The notes below the pieces were generated by a model. It was not told the origin of the DNA. It searched no databases and was given only the letters and a program-made list of their open reading frames with translations. From assembly GCA_964437415.1 (NCBI GenBank), contig CAYTGN010000002.1, positions 186,001 through 250,000 on the forward strand: DNA of 64,000 bases, read 5' to 3'. The stretch's first letter is position 1. Each line of letters begins with the position of its first letter. The stretch is from CADEDV01 sp964437415. GTDB taxonomy: Bacteria; Bacteroidota; Bacteroidia; Chitinophagales; Chitinophagaceae. The position numbers and the translations under genes are program-made. Shown one piece after another: positions 36,079 through 44,913 of this stretch.

Positions 36079-37002
36079 TTAATCAGTTATCAATTCTACT
36101 CCTTTGTTATTGATTGTGGTCACATAGGTATTTGCTTCCACTCCTATCCTTTCGTACACTTCTTTCATTATTCTTTCAACTGATCCCGCAGTTGACCGTT
36201 CGGTACTCAGCATAAAAATAGAAGGCCCGGAGCCGGATATACCACCACCCAGTGCTCCGGCCTCTTTGCACCGGGTTTTCAATTCATCAAACCCGGGTAT
36301 CAGGATGCTTCGCACGGGTTCGATGATTACATCTTCCAAAGACCGGCCAATCAGGGCATGATCGTTTTTCATAAAACCTGCCACAAGCCCGGCTATATTG
36401 CCCCATTGTTTTATAGCGTCTTTCAAAAAAACCTGGTGCCGTAAAATTTGTCTTGCATCAGATGTTCTCACTTCTATCTGCGGATGAACAACGGTTACAA
36501 AAATATCAGGCGCAGCTAATGGAATTATATCTAACGGATGAATAGCTCTTATCAGCGTAACCCCTCCCAAAATGCAGGGAGTGATATTGTCAGCATGTTT
36601 TACACCTGATGCCAGCTTCTCACCGTTCATGGCAAACTGCACCATGTCTTCAATAGAAAATATATGACCCAATAAATGGTTTGCCGCAACCGCTGCACCT
36701 GCAGCACTGGCAGCGCTGGAACCGAGACCACTGCCGGGTTTTATTCTTTTTTCAATGATCAGTTCAAACCCGATCTTATTTTCCATTTTCTCAACAATAG
36801 AAAGCAATACTACTCCTGCTACATTTTTTTCCGGATCTGCGGGAAGGTTGAATGAATCTTTATTATGAATGATCACCTTTGGCTCATCCAGTAATTGCAC
36901 TTCCATGATGTCATACGGTTCATTAAGGGCCATACCGAGAATATCAAAACCACAGACAAGATTGGCGATGGTGGCAGGAGATTTGACTGTTACTTTATTC
37001 AT
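36079..37002 (-). CDS. thrB: Homoserine kinase
   Basis: GHMP-family kinase that phosphorylates homoserine with ATP. The 307-residue protein has the N-terminal SPATIANLVCGFDILGMAL, the ATP loop PGSGLGSSAASAAGAAVAAN, and the C-terminal GALGGGISGSGPSIF. Length fits the family. It lies between thrA and thrC, with 99 bases between it and thrA that hold a long inverted repeat (37035-37089). Confidence 0.95.
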   Translation of the reverse strand: MNKVTVKSPATIANLVCGFDILGMALNEPYDIMEVQLLDEPKVIIHNKDSFNLPADPEKNVAGVVLLSIVEKMENKIGFELIIEKRIKPGSGLGSSAASAAGAAVAANHLLGHIFSIEDMVQFAMNGEKLASGVKHADNITPCILGGVTLIRAIHPLDIIPLAAPDIFVTVVHPQIEVRTSDARQILRHQVFLKDAIKQWGNIAGLVAGFMKNDHALIGRSLEDVIIEPVRSILIPGFDELKTRCKEAGALGGGISGSGPSIFMLSTERSTAGSVERIMKEVYERIGVEANTYVTTINNKGVELITD

Positions 37003-37034
37003 TTTGTTTTAATGAGAAATAAAGAATGTAAAAT

Positions 37035-37089
37035 GAGGAATAAGAAAGGGTCCTCTTTCAGTAACAAACTTTCCAATTTCTTATTCCTC
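37035..37089. repeat. Thirteen-bp inverted repeat between thrA and thrB
   Basis: GAGGAATAAGAAA (37035-37047) and TTTCTTATTCCTC (37077-37089) are perfectly complementary around a 29-base interval. On the minus-strand transcript the hairpin lies 12 bases after the thrA stop codon, with an A/T-rich stem and no clear terminator T run. Confidence 0.65.
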
Positions 37090-37101
37090 GTTTCTTTTTA
37101 T

Positions 37102-39558
37102 TCACCTGCTTGCCCTCATAATATCGGCAAACACACCGCTGGCTGTGACATCAGCGCCGGCGCCTGCTCCTTTCACTACCAGTGGCTGCTCTTTGTACCG
37201 GTCAGTATAAAATAACACCACATTGTCTTTTCCATACAGGTGGTAAAGATCATGCTTCGGATCAATATGCTGAAGACCTACTGAGGCTTTGCCCTCATCA
37301 TAGGACGCAACAAACTTTAGTTTACACCCGGCTTTATCAGCATCATCCAGCAATTTTTTGAAATGAGCTTCATGTTTTGCCATTGCTTTGTAAAAATCTT
37401 CTACAGAACCCTGCATACAATCGGCAGGCATGAATGAATTGTTGACAATATCTTCCATTTCTATCCTCACACCGGCTTCTCTTGCAAGGATCATTATCTT
37501 TCTCATCACATCCGTGCCACCAAGATCAAGTCGTGGATCCGGCTCTGTGTAACCTTCATCCTGTGCCTGCTTCACCACATCTGCAAATTTCCTGCTACCA
37601 TCATAGTTATTAAAAACAAAATTCAGTGTGCCGCTCAGCACTGCCTGAATCCTATGCACCCTGTCGCCGCTATGCACCAGGTCATTCAGAGTAGCAATCA
37701 CCGGCAACCCCGCACCCACATTTGTTTCAAACAGGAACTGGCAACTGTATTCACGGGCAAGATCTTTCAGCTGTTTGTAATTACTGTAGGCCGATGATGC
37801 AGCCACTTTGTTGCAGGCGACCACCGAAATACTTTTGCGAAGCAACCTGTCATACACTGCAGCCACTTTATCATTGGCAGTTATATCCACAAAAATGGAA
37901 TTGCGGAGATTCCTGTCAATGATGCCTTCAATAAATTGATGCAGGTCTGAAACCGGCGCAGCATTCAGGCTTTCTTTCCATGATCCAAGATCAATTCCGT
38001 CATCACTAAACAACATCCTGCGGCTGTTGGCAAGCCCCGCCAGCCTCACCTGCAGGTGCTTTTGATCCTGCAAAAATTGCAGCTGTTGCTGCAACTGCCC
38101 CAGAAATTTTGCACCCACATTACCGGCTCCTACCACAAACAAATTGACCTGCTTGTAAGTGGTTTCAAAAAATTCCTCATGCAAAACGTTGATGGCTTTC
38201 CGTACATCCGATGTGGAAATGACCGCTGAAATATTTTTTTCCGATGATCCCTGAGCAATTGCCCGGATGTTCACCCCGTTTCTTCCCATAGCACTGAACA
38301 TGCGACCGCTGATGCCCGGGTGGCTTTTCATGTTCTCTCCCACAAGGGCTACAATGGAAAGATCGGTTTCCGTTATCAGCGGTTCCACTTTTTCCAGCTC
38401 AATTTCATTGGCAAAAGCTGTATCCACGGCCAGTTTGGCCTTGCCGGCAAAAGCCGCCTCTATACCCACACAAATTGAATGTTCGGATGAACTCTGTGTG
38501 ATAAGGATTACATTTATCTTTTCATTGCTTAGCGCTTCAAACAATCTTTTGGAAAAACCCGGAATCCCGATCATGCCGCTGCCTTCCAAACTCAGCAAGG
38601 CAATATTGTTGATGCTGGAAATGCCGCGGACAATTCCGTTATCACCGGAAGAAGAAGCAGCCACAGATTCATTGGTGATGAGTGTGCCGTAATCATCGGG
38701 GCGAAAAGTATTTTTTATCCATACAGGAATATTTTTTCCCATCACCGGCTGTATCGTTGGCGGGTAAATGACCTTGGCGCCAAAATGAGAAAGCTCCATC
38801 GCTTCCTGGTAAGAAATATGGGGAATGATACGGGCATTGGCTGTTAACCTCGGGTCGGCAGTCATCATGCCGGATACATCTGTCCATATCTCCAATATGG
38901 AGGCATGCACAGCCGCTGCCAGTATGGCCGCCGTGTAATCAGAACCACCCCGGCCAAGAGTTGTAGTAATACCGTTTTTATTTGATGCAATGAAGCCGGG
39001 AACAATAAAGACAGAAGATGAACTGCTGTTAAAAAAGTCATTGACCTTTTGATTGGTTGCAGCAAAGTCAACTTCTGCTGCTGTGAATGATGAATTGGTA
39101 GTAATCAGTTGCCTTGCATCCACCCATTCATTATCCTGCCCCCCTGCTTTAAGTGATGCAGAAATTATTTGTGATGACAGCCATTCGCCATAGCTGCCTA
39201 CCCTGTCCTTTGACCGTGCTGTTAATTCTCCCAGCAGGAAAATACCGTTGCAGATGTCTTCTATTTCGTTACAGCACTTTTTCACAAGACTCAGCAACTG
39301 GCTTTGTTGTGCTACGGGTATCAGTTGCTTCACAGTTTCTAAATGTCTCTGCTCAACCAGCGCCAGTTTTTCTTTGTAAACTTCGCTTCCGTCAGCAGCA
39401 AGCTCCGCCGCACCCAGCAACAGATCTGTAACACCACCAAGAGCGGAAACCACCACCAATGTTTTTTCTGAAAGTGCCGCATTTTTTACAATGGCAGATA
39501 CTTTATTGATGTTTTCGGCATTGGCTACTGAAGTGCCGCCGAATTTTAAAACCTGCAT
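37102..39558 (-). CDS. thrA: Bifunctional aspartokinase / homoserine dehydrogenase
   Basis: Catalyses the first and third steps from aspartate to homoserine. The 818-residue protein has the aspartokinase domain at the N-terminus (QVLKFGGTSVANAENI; TTLGRGGSDYTAAILAAA), ACT regulatory domains at about 310-460 and homoserine dehydrogenase at about 465-818 (VGAGNVGAKFLGQL, GTLNFVFNNYDGSRKF). Lengths are those of ThrA/MetL. ACT domains suggest feedback by threonine. The gene is preceded by a leader with six consecutive threonine codons, implying attenuation as well. Confidence 0.96.
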   Translation of the reverse strand: MQVLKFGGTSVANAENINKVSAIVKNAALSEKTLVVVSALGGVTDLLLGAAELAADGSEVYKEKLALVEQRHLETVKQLIPVAQQSQLLSLVKKCCNEIEDICNGIFLLGELTARSKDRVGSYGEWLSSQIISASLKAGGQDNEWVDARQLITTNSSFTAAEVDFAATNQKVNDFFNSSSSSVFIVPGFIASNKNGITTTLGRGGSDYTAAILAAAVHASILEIWTDVSGMMTADPRLTANARIIPHISYQEAMELSHFGAKVIYPPTIQPVMGKNIPVWIKNTFRPDDYGTLITNESVAASSSGDNGIVRGISSINNIALLSLEGSGMIGIPGFSKRLFEALSNEKINVILITQSSSEHSICVGIEAAFAGKAKLAVDTAFANEIELEKVEPLITETDLSIVALVGENMKSHPGISGRMFSAMGRNGVNIRAIAQGSSEKNISAVISTSDVRKAINVLHEEFFETTYKQVNLFVVGAGNVGAKFLGQLQQQLQFLQDQKHLQVRLAGLANSRRMLFSDDGIDLGSWKESLNAAPVSDLHQFIEGIIDRNLRNSIFVDITANDKVAAVYDRLLRKSISVVACNKVAASSAYSNYKQLKDLAREYSCQFLFETNVGAGLPVIATLNDLVHSGDRVHRIQAVLSGTLNFVFNNYDGSRKFADVVKQAQDEGYTEPDPRLDLGGTDVMRKIMILAREAGVRIEMEDIVNNSFMPADCMQGSVEDFYKAMAKHEAHFKKLLDDADKAGCKLKFVASYDEGKASVGLQHIDPKHDLYHLYGKDNVVLFYTDRYKEQPLVVKGAGAGADVTASGVFADIMRASR

Positions 39559-39660
39559 GTTGATATATTGATTTGAAAAAAATAAATGAATTGCTGACTG
39601 AATGTAAGACAGTTTGTCTGAATGCAGCCTTTCGCCCCTTAGATAATATGGTATTGTACA

Positions 39661-39678
39661 ATCCGCTGATCAGCGGAT
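39661..39678 (-). promoter_or_regulatory. Perfect 18-base palindrome at the end of the leader ORF
   Basis: ATCCGCTGATCAGCGGAT, forming a 6-bp GC-rich stem with a TGATCA loop. It overlaps the last two codons and the stop of the leader peptide, so a ribosome that reaches the stop would cover it. Confidence 0.75.
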
Positions 39679-39762
39679 CGTAGTTGTCGTTGTGGTAATA
39701 GCCAAAGTGGCTGTGCAGTTCACAACAGAAGCAGAAATGATATGCGAAAAAGAATGTATCAC
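39670..39762 (-). CDS. Threonine-rich leader peptide
   Basis: A 30-codon ORF from a GTG, ending in Ile, six Thr codons (ACC ACA ACG ACA ACT ACG), Ile, Arg and TGA. Other possible starts are a GTG at 39723 or a TTG at 39705, which keep the Thr run. The stop codon sits inside the downstream palindrome. Ribosome stalling at Thr codons would respond to charged tRNA-Thr, as in the E. coli thr leader. Confidence 0.65.
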   Translation of the reverse strand: MIHSFSHIISASVVNCTATLAITTTTTTIR

Positions 39763-39777
39763 AGTTGAAACGATGCC

Positions 39778-39808
39778 ACAAGATAAACTGCAACGCTGAA
39801 TAATCAAA
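39778..39808 (-). promoter_or_regulatory. Probable thr operon promoter
   Basis: On the minus strand TTTG (39808-39805) and TATCTTGT (39785-39778) are 19 bases apart. The -7 box matches TAnnTTTG at six of eight positions. Transcription would start near 39771, a few bases before the leader GTG. The TTTG lies immediately after the murQ stop. Confidence 0.5.
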
Positions 39809-40624
39809 CTATTTGACAAATGATTCCGCAGCTTTTTTAACGCTGCCGTGTTTCAGCAGCAATTCTTTGGCGGTATTGTAATCCCCGATCTTCACTCTTT
39901 CCATCAGCATCTTGGTGCCACGATCAACCAACTTATCGTTTGTTAGTTGCATGTTCACCATTTTATTATCCTCCACTCTTCCTAATTGTATCATGGCAGA
40001 AGTAGAGATCATATTTAAAACTAATTTTTGGGCGGTTCCGCTTTTCATCCGGGTGCTGCCGGTAACAAATTCAGGTCCTACCACCACCTCAATCGGAAAA
40101 TCAGCAGCAGCGCTGACCGGTGAATCGGGATTGCAGGAAATGCTGCCGGTGATAATGCCTCTTTTCCGGCATTCTTCCAAAGCGCCGATCACATAAGGTG
40201 TGGTGCCGCTGGCCGCAATGCCTATCACCACATCTTTATCACTCACATTGTGTTCCTGCAGGTCTTTCCATCCCTGTTCTTTGTCATCTTCAGCAAATTC
40301 AACAGCAGTAGTGATAGCTTTGTCGCCTCCGGCGATGATAGCAACTACCAGGCCGTAGGGCACCCCGTATGTAGGCGGGCATTCGCTGGCATCCACCACC
40401 GCAAGACGGCCACTTGTGCCCGCACCGATATAAAACAGTCTTCCGCCCATCAGCATCTTATCGCTGACAGCTTCCACTAATTTTTCAATTTGCGGTATAG
40501 CTTTTCCCACCGCAGCCGGCACTGTCTGGTCTTCCTTATTAATGTTGATGAGCAAATCTCCCACTAACATTTTTTCGAGGTGGCGATAGCTGCTTGATTG
40601 TTCCGTAATTTTTTGAAATGCCAT
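39809..40624 (-). CDS. murQ: N-acetylmuramic acid 6-phosphate etherase
   Basis: Removes D-lactate from MurNAc-6-phosphate to give GlcNAc-6-phosphate in cell-wall recycling. The 271-residue SIS-domain protein has the signature FYIGAGTSGRLAVVDASECPPTYGVP (seen in part) with ASGTTPYV as the sugar-phosphate site, and EFVTGSTRMKSGTAQKLVLN. It is about 30 residues shorter at the N-terminus than E. coli MurQ. It follows a BadF-type kinase by 10 bases, probably as one transcript. Confidence 0.95.
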   Translation of the reverse strand: MAFQKITEQSSSYRHLEKMLVGDLLININKEDQTVPAAVGKAIPQIEKLVEAVSDKMLMGGRLFYIGAGTSGRLAVVDASECPPTYGVPYGLVVAIIAGGDKAITTAVEFAEDDKEQGWKDLQEHNVSDKDVVIGIAASGTTPYVIGALEECRKRGIITGSISCNPDSPVSAAADFPIEVVVGPEFVTGSTRMKSGTAQKLVLNMISTSAMIQLGRVEDNKMVNMQLTNDKLVDRGTKMLMERVKIGDYNTAKELLLKHGSVKKAAESFVK

Positions 40625-40634
40625 AGATCCGGTT

Positions 40635-41480
40635 TTAACTATGATATTCTATCAGCCCGGGCATCGGATTCTTCATCACTTTTCCAAGCTCGAATTCATA
40701 ACTGTGACAAAGTTGCTGCAACACATCTTTAAATCCAAATGCAATGCTGCCGGCAAAACTGACCGGCAGAGTCCATGTTTCCCGGTATTTGCAAAGATGG
40801 GTGAAGAAGAAATCATTCAACCCGTCTTCAATAATATTTTCGATCATATAATGCCCGCGGTTTTCCGCCAAAAAACGGGCAAAGCCTGCCAGGTATCGGT
40901 TTGGCAAGGGTTTTTTATATACATTCTCCAATATCTCCGCAGTGTTGGTGGTGTAGGTGAGATCGAAACGACCCCTGAGTTCTTCATCAAAAGTCCCATA
41001 CAAATAATATTGAATCACTTTTTTTCCAAGGTAGGCACCGCTACCCTCATCTCCCAGCACATAACCCAGCCCGGGGCTGTTTTTCACAATGCTTTTTCCA
41101 TTATAGTAACAGGAATTGGAGCCGGTGCCTAAAATGCATGCTATTCCTTTTTTACGGCCGCATAAGGCACGGGCTGCCGCCATCAGGTCGTGGTTCACAT
41201 CTGCCTTTGCACCCGGAAAAGCCTGTAACAATGCCTTCTTCACAGACCTTGCATTAGCCGGATTGGCACATCCTGTTCCGTAATAACAGACTTCATCCGG
41301 TTGGGCATTGCGAAGTTTTGGTTTCAGTTCTTTTAAAAGGAGGTCCCTGATCTGTTCAGTGTTCAGGAAGTAAGGACTGATGCCTTGAGTGATGATCGTT
41401 TTATTTTTCCCATCACCGATAAGGCACCATTCTGCCTTGGTGGCGCCGCTGTCTGCTATAAGTTTTACTGTGGAGGGCAT
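40635..41480 (-). CDS. BadF/BadG-type N-acetyl sugar kinase (MurK/NagK-like)
   Basis: A 281-residue ASKHA-fold kinase with LIADSGATKAEWCLI (phosphate 1), AACILGTGSNSCYYNG-type adenosine loop (seen as IACILGTGSNS) and VLGDEGSGAYLGK. The BadF/BadG/BcrA family includes bacterial GlcNAc kinases and the MurNAc/GlcNAc kinase MurK of Clostridium. Being directly upstream of murQ, the likely job is to phosphorylate MurNAc or GlcNAc so that MurQ can act. No transporter or anhydro-MurNAc kinase is nearby. Confidence 0.8.
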   Translation of the reverse strand: MPSTVKLIADSGATKAEWCLIGDGKNKTIITQGISPYFLNTEQIRDLLLKELKPKLRNAQPDEVCYYGTGCANPANARSVKKALLQAFPGAKADVNHDLMAAARALCGRKKGIACILGTGSNSCYYNGKSIVKNSPGLGYVLGDEGSGAYLGKKVIQYYLYGTFDEELRGRFDLTYTTNTAEILENVYKKPLPNRYLAGFARFLAENRGHYMIENIIEDGLNDFFFTHLCKYRETWTLPVSFAGSIAFGFKDVLQQLCHSYEFELGKVMKNPMPGLIEYHS

Positions 41481-41634
41481 TAGTCTGGTTGCAGTTTCCT
41501 GTCGCCGGCAAATGATGACTGCTATGATGGGCTAACTGCTATAAAATGTAATTCAACAACACGATAACAATAACAAGCAATCAGATACGGGCAACTTTCT
41601 CTATTTTGCGACAAATTACATAATTAAGGTTTAC

Positions 41635-43224
41635 ATGCTGAATAAAAAATTGCAGGTTTGGTTGCCCCTGATCTTTGCCGGGGTCATGATCCTGGGGATG
41701 TTTTTTGGTTACCGGCTTCGTGACAAAGCGGGTGGCAAGAGTTTTTTTAAAACAGACAGGTCTGGTTCACTCACTGAAGCCCTGGAACTGATCCGCCAGC
41801 GTTATGTGGATTCTGTTCACATAGATTCGCTGGAAGGAAAAGCCATTTCGGCCATTATCAACGAGCTCGATCCCCATTCAGTTTACCTGCCCCCCGTTGA
41901 GCTAAAGGAAGCCAATGAAGACCTGGCCGGCAATTTCCAGGGAATTGGTGTTGAGTTTAATATTTTCAGCGATACAGTGAATGTATTGTATGTGCTGCCT
42001 AATGGCCCCGGGGACAAAGCTGGGTTACAGATAGGTGATAAAATACTCCAGGTAAATGGCAGCCCTCTGACCGGGAAGAAATTCAGCAATGACGAGATCA
42101 GGAATGCCATCCGGGGTCCGCGGGGTTCGCAGGCCGATATTCAATTGTTGAGAGGTCTTGAAAAACTAACGGTGGCTGTTACCCGTGGCACCATCCCCGT
42201 TCCTTCGCTGGATGCCGCTTATATGCTGAGTAAGACAACCGGATATATCAAACTCAACAAATTCACCGAAACCAGCTATGAAGAGTTTATGCAGGCGATG
42301 GAAAAATTGCAGCAGCAGGGCATGTCAGAACTGATCTATGACCTGCGTGGCAATGGGGGCGGTTTTATGAATGAGGCGGTGGATATGGCCGATGAATTTT
42401 TGGACGGCAGCAAACTGATCGTTTATACAGAAGGCGTCAACAGTAAAAAAAGAGAATATCGCTGCAAAAGACCCGGGCTGTTTGAAAAGGGGAAATTAGT
42501 GATCCTGGTAGATGAGCTTTCTGCCAGTGCAAGCGAAGTGCTGGCCGGCGCTGTGCAGGATTGGGACAGGGGCACCATCATTGGTCGCAGAACATTTGGA
42601 AAAGGCCTGGTACAAGAACAGTTTAGTCTGAATGACGGTGCCGCCATGCGGCTTACTGTGGCCCGATACTTTACTCCGCTTGGCCGCAGCATTCAACGAC
42701 CATATGAAAAAGGAAGAAAGATCTATATGGATGAACTGTGGGAGCGTTTTTCCAGTGGTGAATTGCTTTCAGCTGATTCCATTAAAGTAAACAACGGGAA
42801 AGAGTTCAGAACGAATGAAGGCAAGGTAGTTTACGGTGGTGGCGGCATCACACCTGATTTATTTGTTCCGCTTGATACCAGCCGCCAACGACTGCAGGTG
42901 AATAGCCTGCTGGCAAGTACAAGTTTCAACAACTTCATTTATAATTATTACCTGCAGAACCGAAAGAAGGTTGAACAGTATGCAACGGCAGATGTCTTTG
43001 TAAAGGATTTTACTTTTAGCGATGCCGACTGGACCTCTTTTGTTGGTTATGCTTCCAAAGACTCTGTGAATCTAAGCACAACAGGTATCGTTGAAAAACA
43101 GGTGTTGCTGCAACGTCTCAAAGCCCTGCTGGCCCGCTATCGCTGGCGCAATTCCGGCTTTTTCCAGGTGCTGAATGCTGATGATGCAATGGTGAAAAAA
43201 GGGCTGGAATGGCTGGCTAAATAG
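41635..43224 (+). CDS. C-terminal processing protease (S41 family)
   Basis: A 529-residue periplasmic protease anchored by an N-terminal membrane helix (residues 9-28). A PDZ domain covers about 85-175 (GIGVEFNIFSDTVNVLYVLP, GDKILQVNG). The S41 catalytic part has YDLRGNGGGFMNEAVDMAD, the serine in ELSASASEVLAGA, and the lysine in GRRTFGKGLVQE. It is of the CtpA type, processing or degrading exported proteins. It is divergent from the BadF kinase and has no partner gene adjacent. Confidence 0.94.
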   Translation: MLNKKLQVWLPLIFAGVMILGMFFGYRLRDKAGGKSFFKTDRSGSLTEALELIRQRYVDSVHIDSLEGKAISAIINELDPHSVYLPPVELKEANEDLAGNFQGIGVEFNIFSDTVNVLYVLPNGPGDKAGLQIGDKILQVNGSPLTGKKFSNDEIRNAIRGPRGSQADIQLLRGLEKLTVAVTRGTIPVPSLDAAYMLSKTTGYIKLNKFTETSYEEFMQAMEKLQQQGMSELIYDLRGNGGGFMNEAVDMADEFLDGSKLIVYTEGVNSKKREYRCKRPGLFEKGKLVILVDELSASASEVLAGAVQDWDRGTIIGRRTFGKGLVQEQFSLNDGAAMRLTVARYFTPLGRSIQRPYEKGRKIYMDELWERFSSGELLSADSIKVNNGKEFRTNEGKVVYGGGGITPDLFVPLDTSRQRLQVNSLLASTSFNNFIYNYYLQNRKKVEQYATADVFVKDFTFSDADWTSFVGYASKDSVNLSTTGIVEKQVLLQRLKALLARYRWRNSGFFQVLNADDAMVKKGLEWLAK

Positions 43225-43251
43225 ACTTTCTAAAACGACTGTGACAGGTTC

Positions 43252-43641
43252 TCATTCCGTTGCTGCAGGACGAAATCCCTGTGCAATCATTTCCTTTATT
43301 GCTTCCGCCATAAAATGCTTGCCTGTTTCATTAAGCACAAGACTTTTATTGCCATCATGCAGCTCAAGGGTGATCTGTCCATGCGGGTTGCTCGCTGCAA
43401 AAAGTTTCATTTCGTTTTTCCTGTAAATCAAATAGCCGCCGGGTGAAATACTTTCGATAGCCGTTGAATCACCCGAGAACCTGATATCGCCGGCATACTC
43501 TATTTTGGTTGAAACAGCCCCGTCATCCATGCTAATCGTTGTAACCGGCATTGAGGGCTTTGTGTTTTCAGACCGGTAATGGCAGGAAAGAAATAATAGC
43601 AAACAACCGGATATAAAAGCAGAAAGCTTATATTTTTTCAT
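43252..43641 (-). CDS. Small lipoprotein of unknown function
   Basis: A 129-residue protein with a lipoprotein signal (FLSC, Cys at about residue 20). The mature part is beta-rich: SMDDGAVSTKIEYAGDIRF, SPGGYLIYRKNEMKLFAAS, and a helical end AEAIKEMIAQGFRP. I do not recognise a family. It converges with the S41 protease with 27 bases between the stops. Confidence 0.6.
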   Translation of the reverse strand: MKKYKLSAFISGCLLLFLSCHYRSENTKPSMPVTTISMDDGAVSTKIEYAGDIRFSGDSTAIESISPGGYLIYRKNEMKLFAASNPHGQITLELHDGNKSLVLNETGKHFMAEAIKEMIAQGFRPAATE

Positions 43642-43702
43642 GACTTATAAATAAAAGAACAAACCCGGTATTTAATCCAGGTTTGTATGAGTGAAGAAAA
43701 TT

Positions 43703-44083
43703 TTATTGCTGATCTTTATTCTCGTCCCACCATTTCTTTTCGATCTTGTAAGAACCGAAAAGACCAAGGCCACCACCGATAGCGATCAGCGAAAAATATA
43801 TCGGGGCATTGCGGCCATCATCATGGTACCTCCCGGTCATGTTATGATACAGTACATAGTTATCCAGTACATAGGCAAGGAACAACCCAATGCCGGCACC
43901 TATGAGCAGCAATGCCCATTTCAGGTTTTTGTAAGGGGCCGGACGGTTGGCAAACTCCTTGGGGTTCATACCCTTTTCTATCATGGCCAGGTTCTGGCGG
44001 GTTTTTAAATAATAGATACCAAAGATCATGGCAAACCCACCTGCAAACATGGTAATAGGTATTAAAGCTTCTGCGCCGTGCAT
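43703..44083 (-). CDS. DUF6249-like small membrane protein
   Basis: A 126-residue inner-membrane protein. I choose the ATG giving MHGAEALIPITMFAGGFAMIFGIYY; the longer frame from 44173 adds 30 residues that hide the membrane start. Three membrane helices are visible (about 6-25, 48-67, 93-110) and a cytoplasmic loop with RQNLAMIEKGMNP, the typical DUF6249 motif. In Bacteroidota it is often next to an ECF sigma factor, as here (divergent, 235 bases). It may be part of the signal that the sigma factor answers. Confidence 0.75.
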   Translation of the reverse strand: MHGAEALIPITMFAGGFAMIFGIYYLKTRQNLAMIEKGMNPKEFANRPAPYKNLKWALLLIGAGIGLFLAYVLDNYVLYHNMTGRYHDDGRNAPIYFSLIAIGGGLGLFGSYKIEKKWWDENKDQQ

Positions 44084-44318
44084 AAAATCAAGTTTAAAAA
44101 TTAAAAATAAGGTTCTGTTCTTTATGACTACCGGCTTTTTGCCTTGGTTACAGTCATCGGGAACGTTTCTCAAACAGCGATTACAGAAACTATGACCACC
44201 GCCGGAAAGATCAGGTTACAGCTCTTTTGATCTTTTAATATACAAGGCTGTGACAGGCCCAAAATAACCGTACTTTGTACTGTAACCAAATCAATTATGC
44301 TGTAGTCATATCAGCAGC

Positions 44319-44903
44319 ATGCCGACCGGACTGAATGATAACGAGATCATTAGCAAAGTGCTGAATGGTGACAGCTCTGCATACGCAGAGCTGGTGAACC
44401 GTTACCAGAATTATGTGTTCACCCTTACCCTCCGGATGATAAAAAGCCGGGAGGATGCTGAAGAAGTAGCGCAGGATATTTTTATCAAGGCCTACCGTTA
44501 TTTGGCAAATTTCAGGGGTGATGCCAAATTCAGCACCTGGCTCTATACGATAGTGAACACTACCTGCATCTCATTCCTGCGGAAAAAGAAACTGGAAGTG
44601 CATTCGCTGGATAACGAAAAGATATTTGAAATTGCTGACAGTGTTGATTCGGGAATGCGGGCCAATCAGGTAGAGCAAAAATCAAGATCGGCAATGGTGA
44701 ATAGTGCCATCGGCCTGCTGAGCCCGGATGATGCGGAGGTGATCACTTTATTTTATAAGGCGGAACAAAGCCTGGAAGAAGTTGCAACCGTAATGGGCAT
44801 CGCAGTAAATGCAGCCAAAGTGAGGTTGCACAGGGCCAGGACAAGGCTGAAAGAAAAAATGCAGGAACATTTTAGCGAAGAAGTGAAAAATATTTACAAT
44901 TAA
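44319..44903 (+). CDS. ECF RNA polymerase sigma factor
   Basis: A 194-residue sigma-70 of the extracytoplasmic-function type. Region 2 is at about residues 8-85 (YAELVNRYQNYVFTLTLRMI, EEVAQDIFIKAYRYLANFRG, FSTWLYTIVNTTCISFLRKK) and region 4 at about 130-185 (LSPDDAEVITLFYKAEQSLEEVATVMG, then VKVRLHRAR-like helix KVRLHRARTRLKE). The next gene starts 10 bases after the stop and encodes a membrane protein that is the likely anti-sigma factor. Targets are unknown. Confidence 0.92.
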   Translation: MPTGLNDNEIISKVLNGDSSAYAELVNRYQNYVFTLTLRMIKSREDAEEVAQDIFIKAYRYLANFRGDAKFSTWLYTIVNTTCISFLRKKKLEVHSLDNEKIFEIADSVDSGMRANQVEQKSRSAMVNSAIGLLSPDDAEVITLFYKAEQSLEEVATVMGIAVNAAKVRLHRARTRLKEKMQEHFSEEVKNIYN

Positions 44904-44913
44904 ATTGTTTGCT

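Larger units (their letters stand above)
39559..39771 (-). promoter_or_regulatory. Threonine attenuator region upstream of thrA
   Basis: The 213 bases between the likely transcription start and thrA hold, in order on the minus strand, a leader ORF ending ITTTTTTIR-stop, an 18-base perfect palindrome (39678-39661) that starts within the ATC-CGC-TGA codons, a weaker pair of complementary segments near 39626-39592 and a T-rich run (39587-39576) just before thrA. This is the arrangement of translation-coupled attenuation. Exact alternative pairings cannot be settled by eye. Confidence 0.65.
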
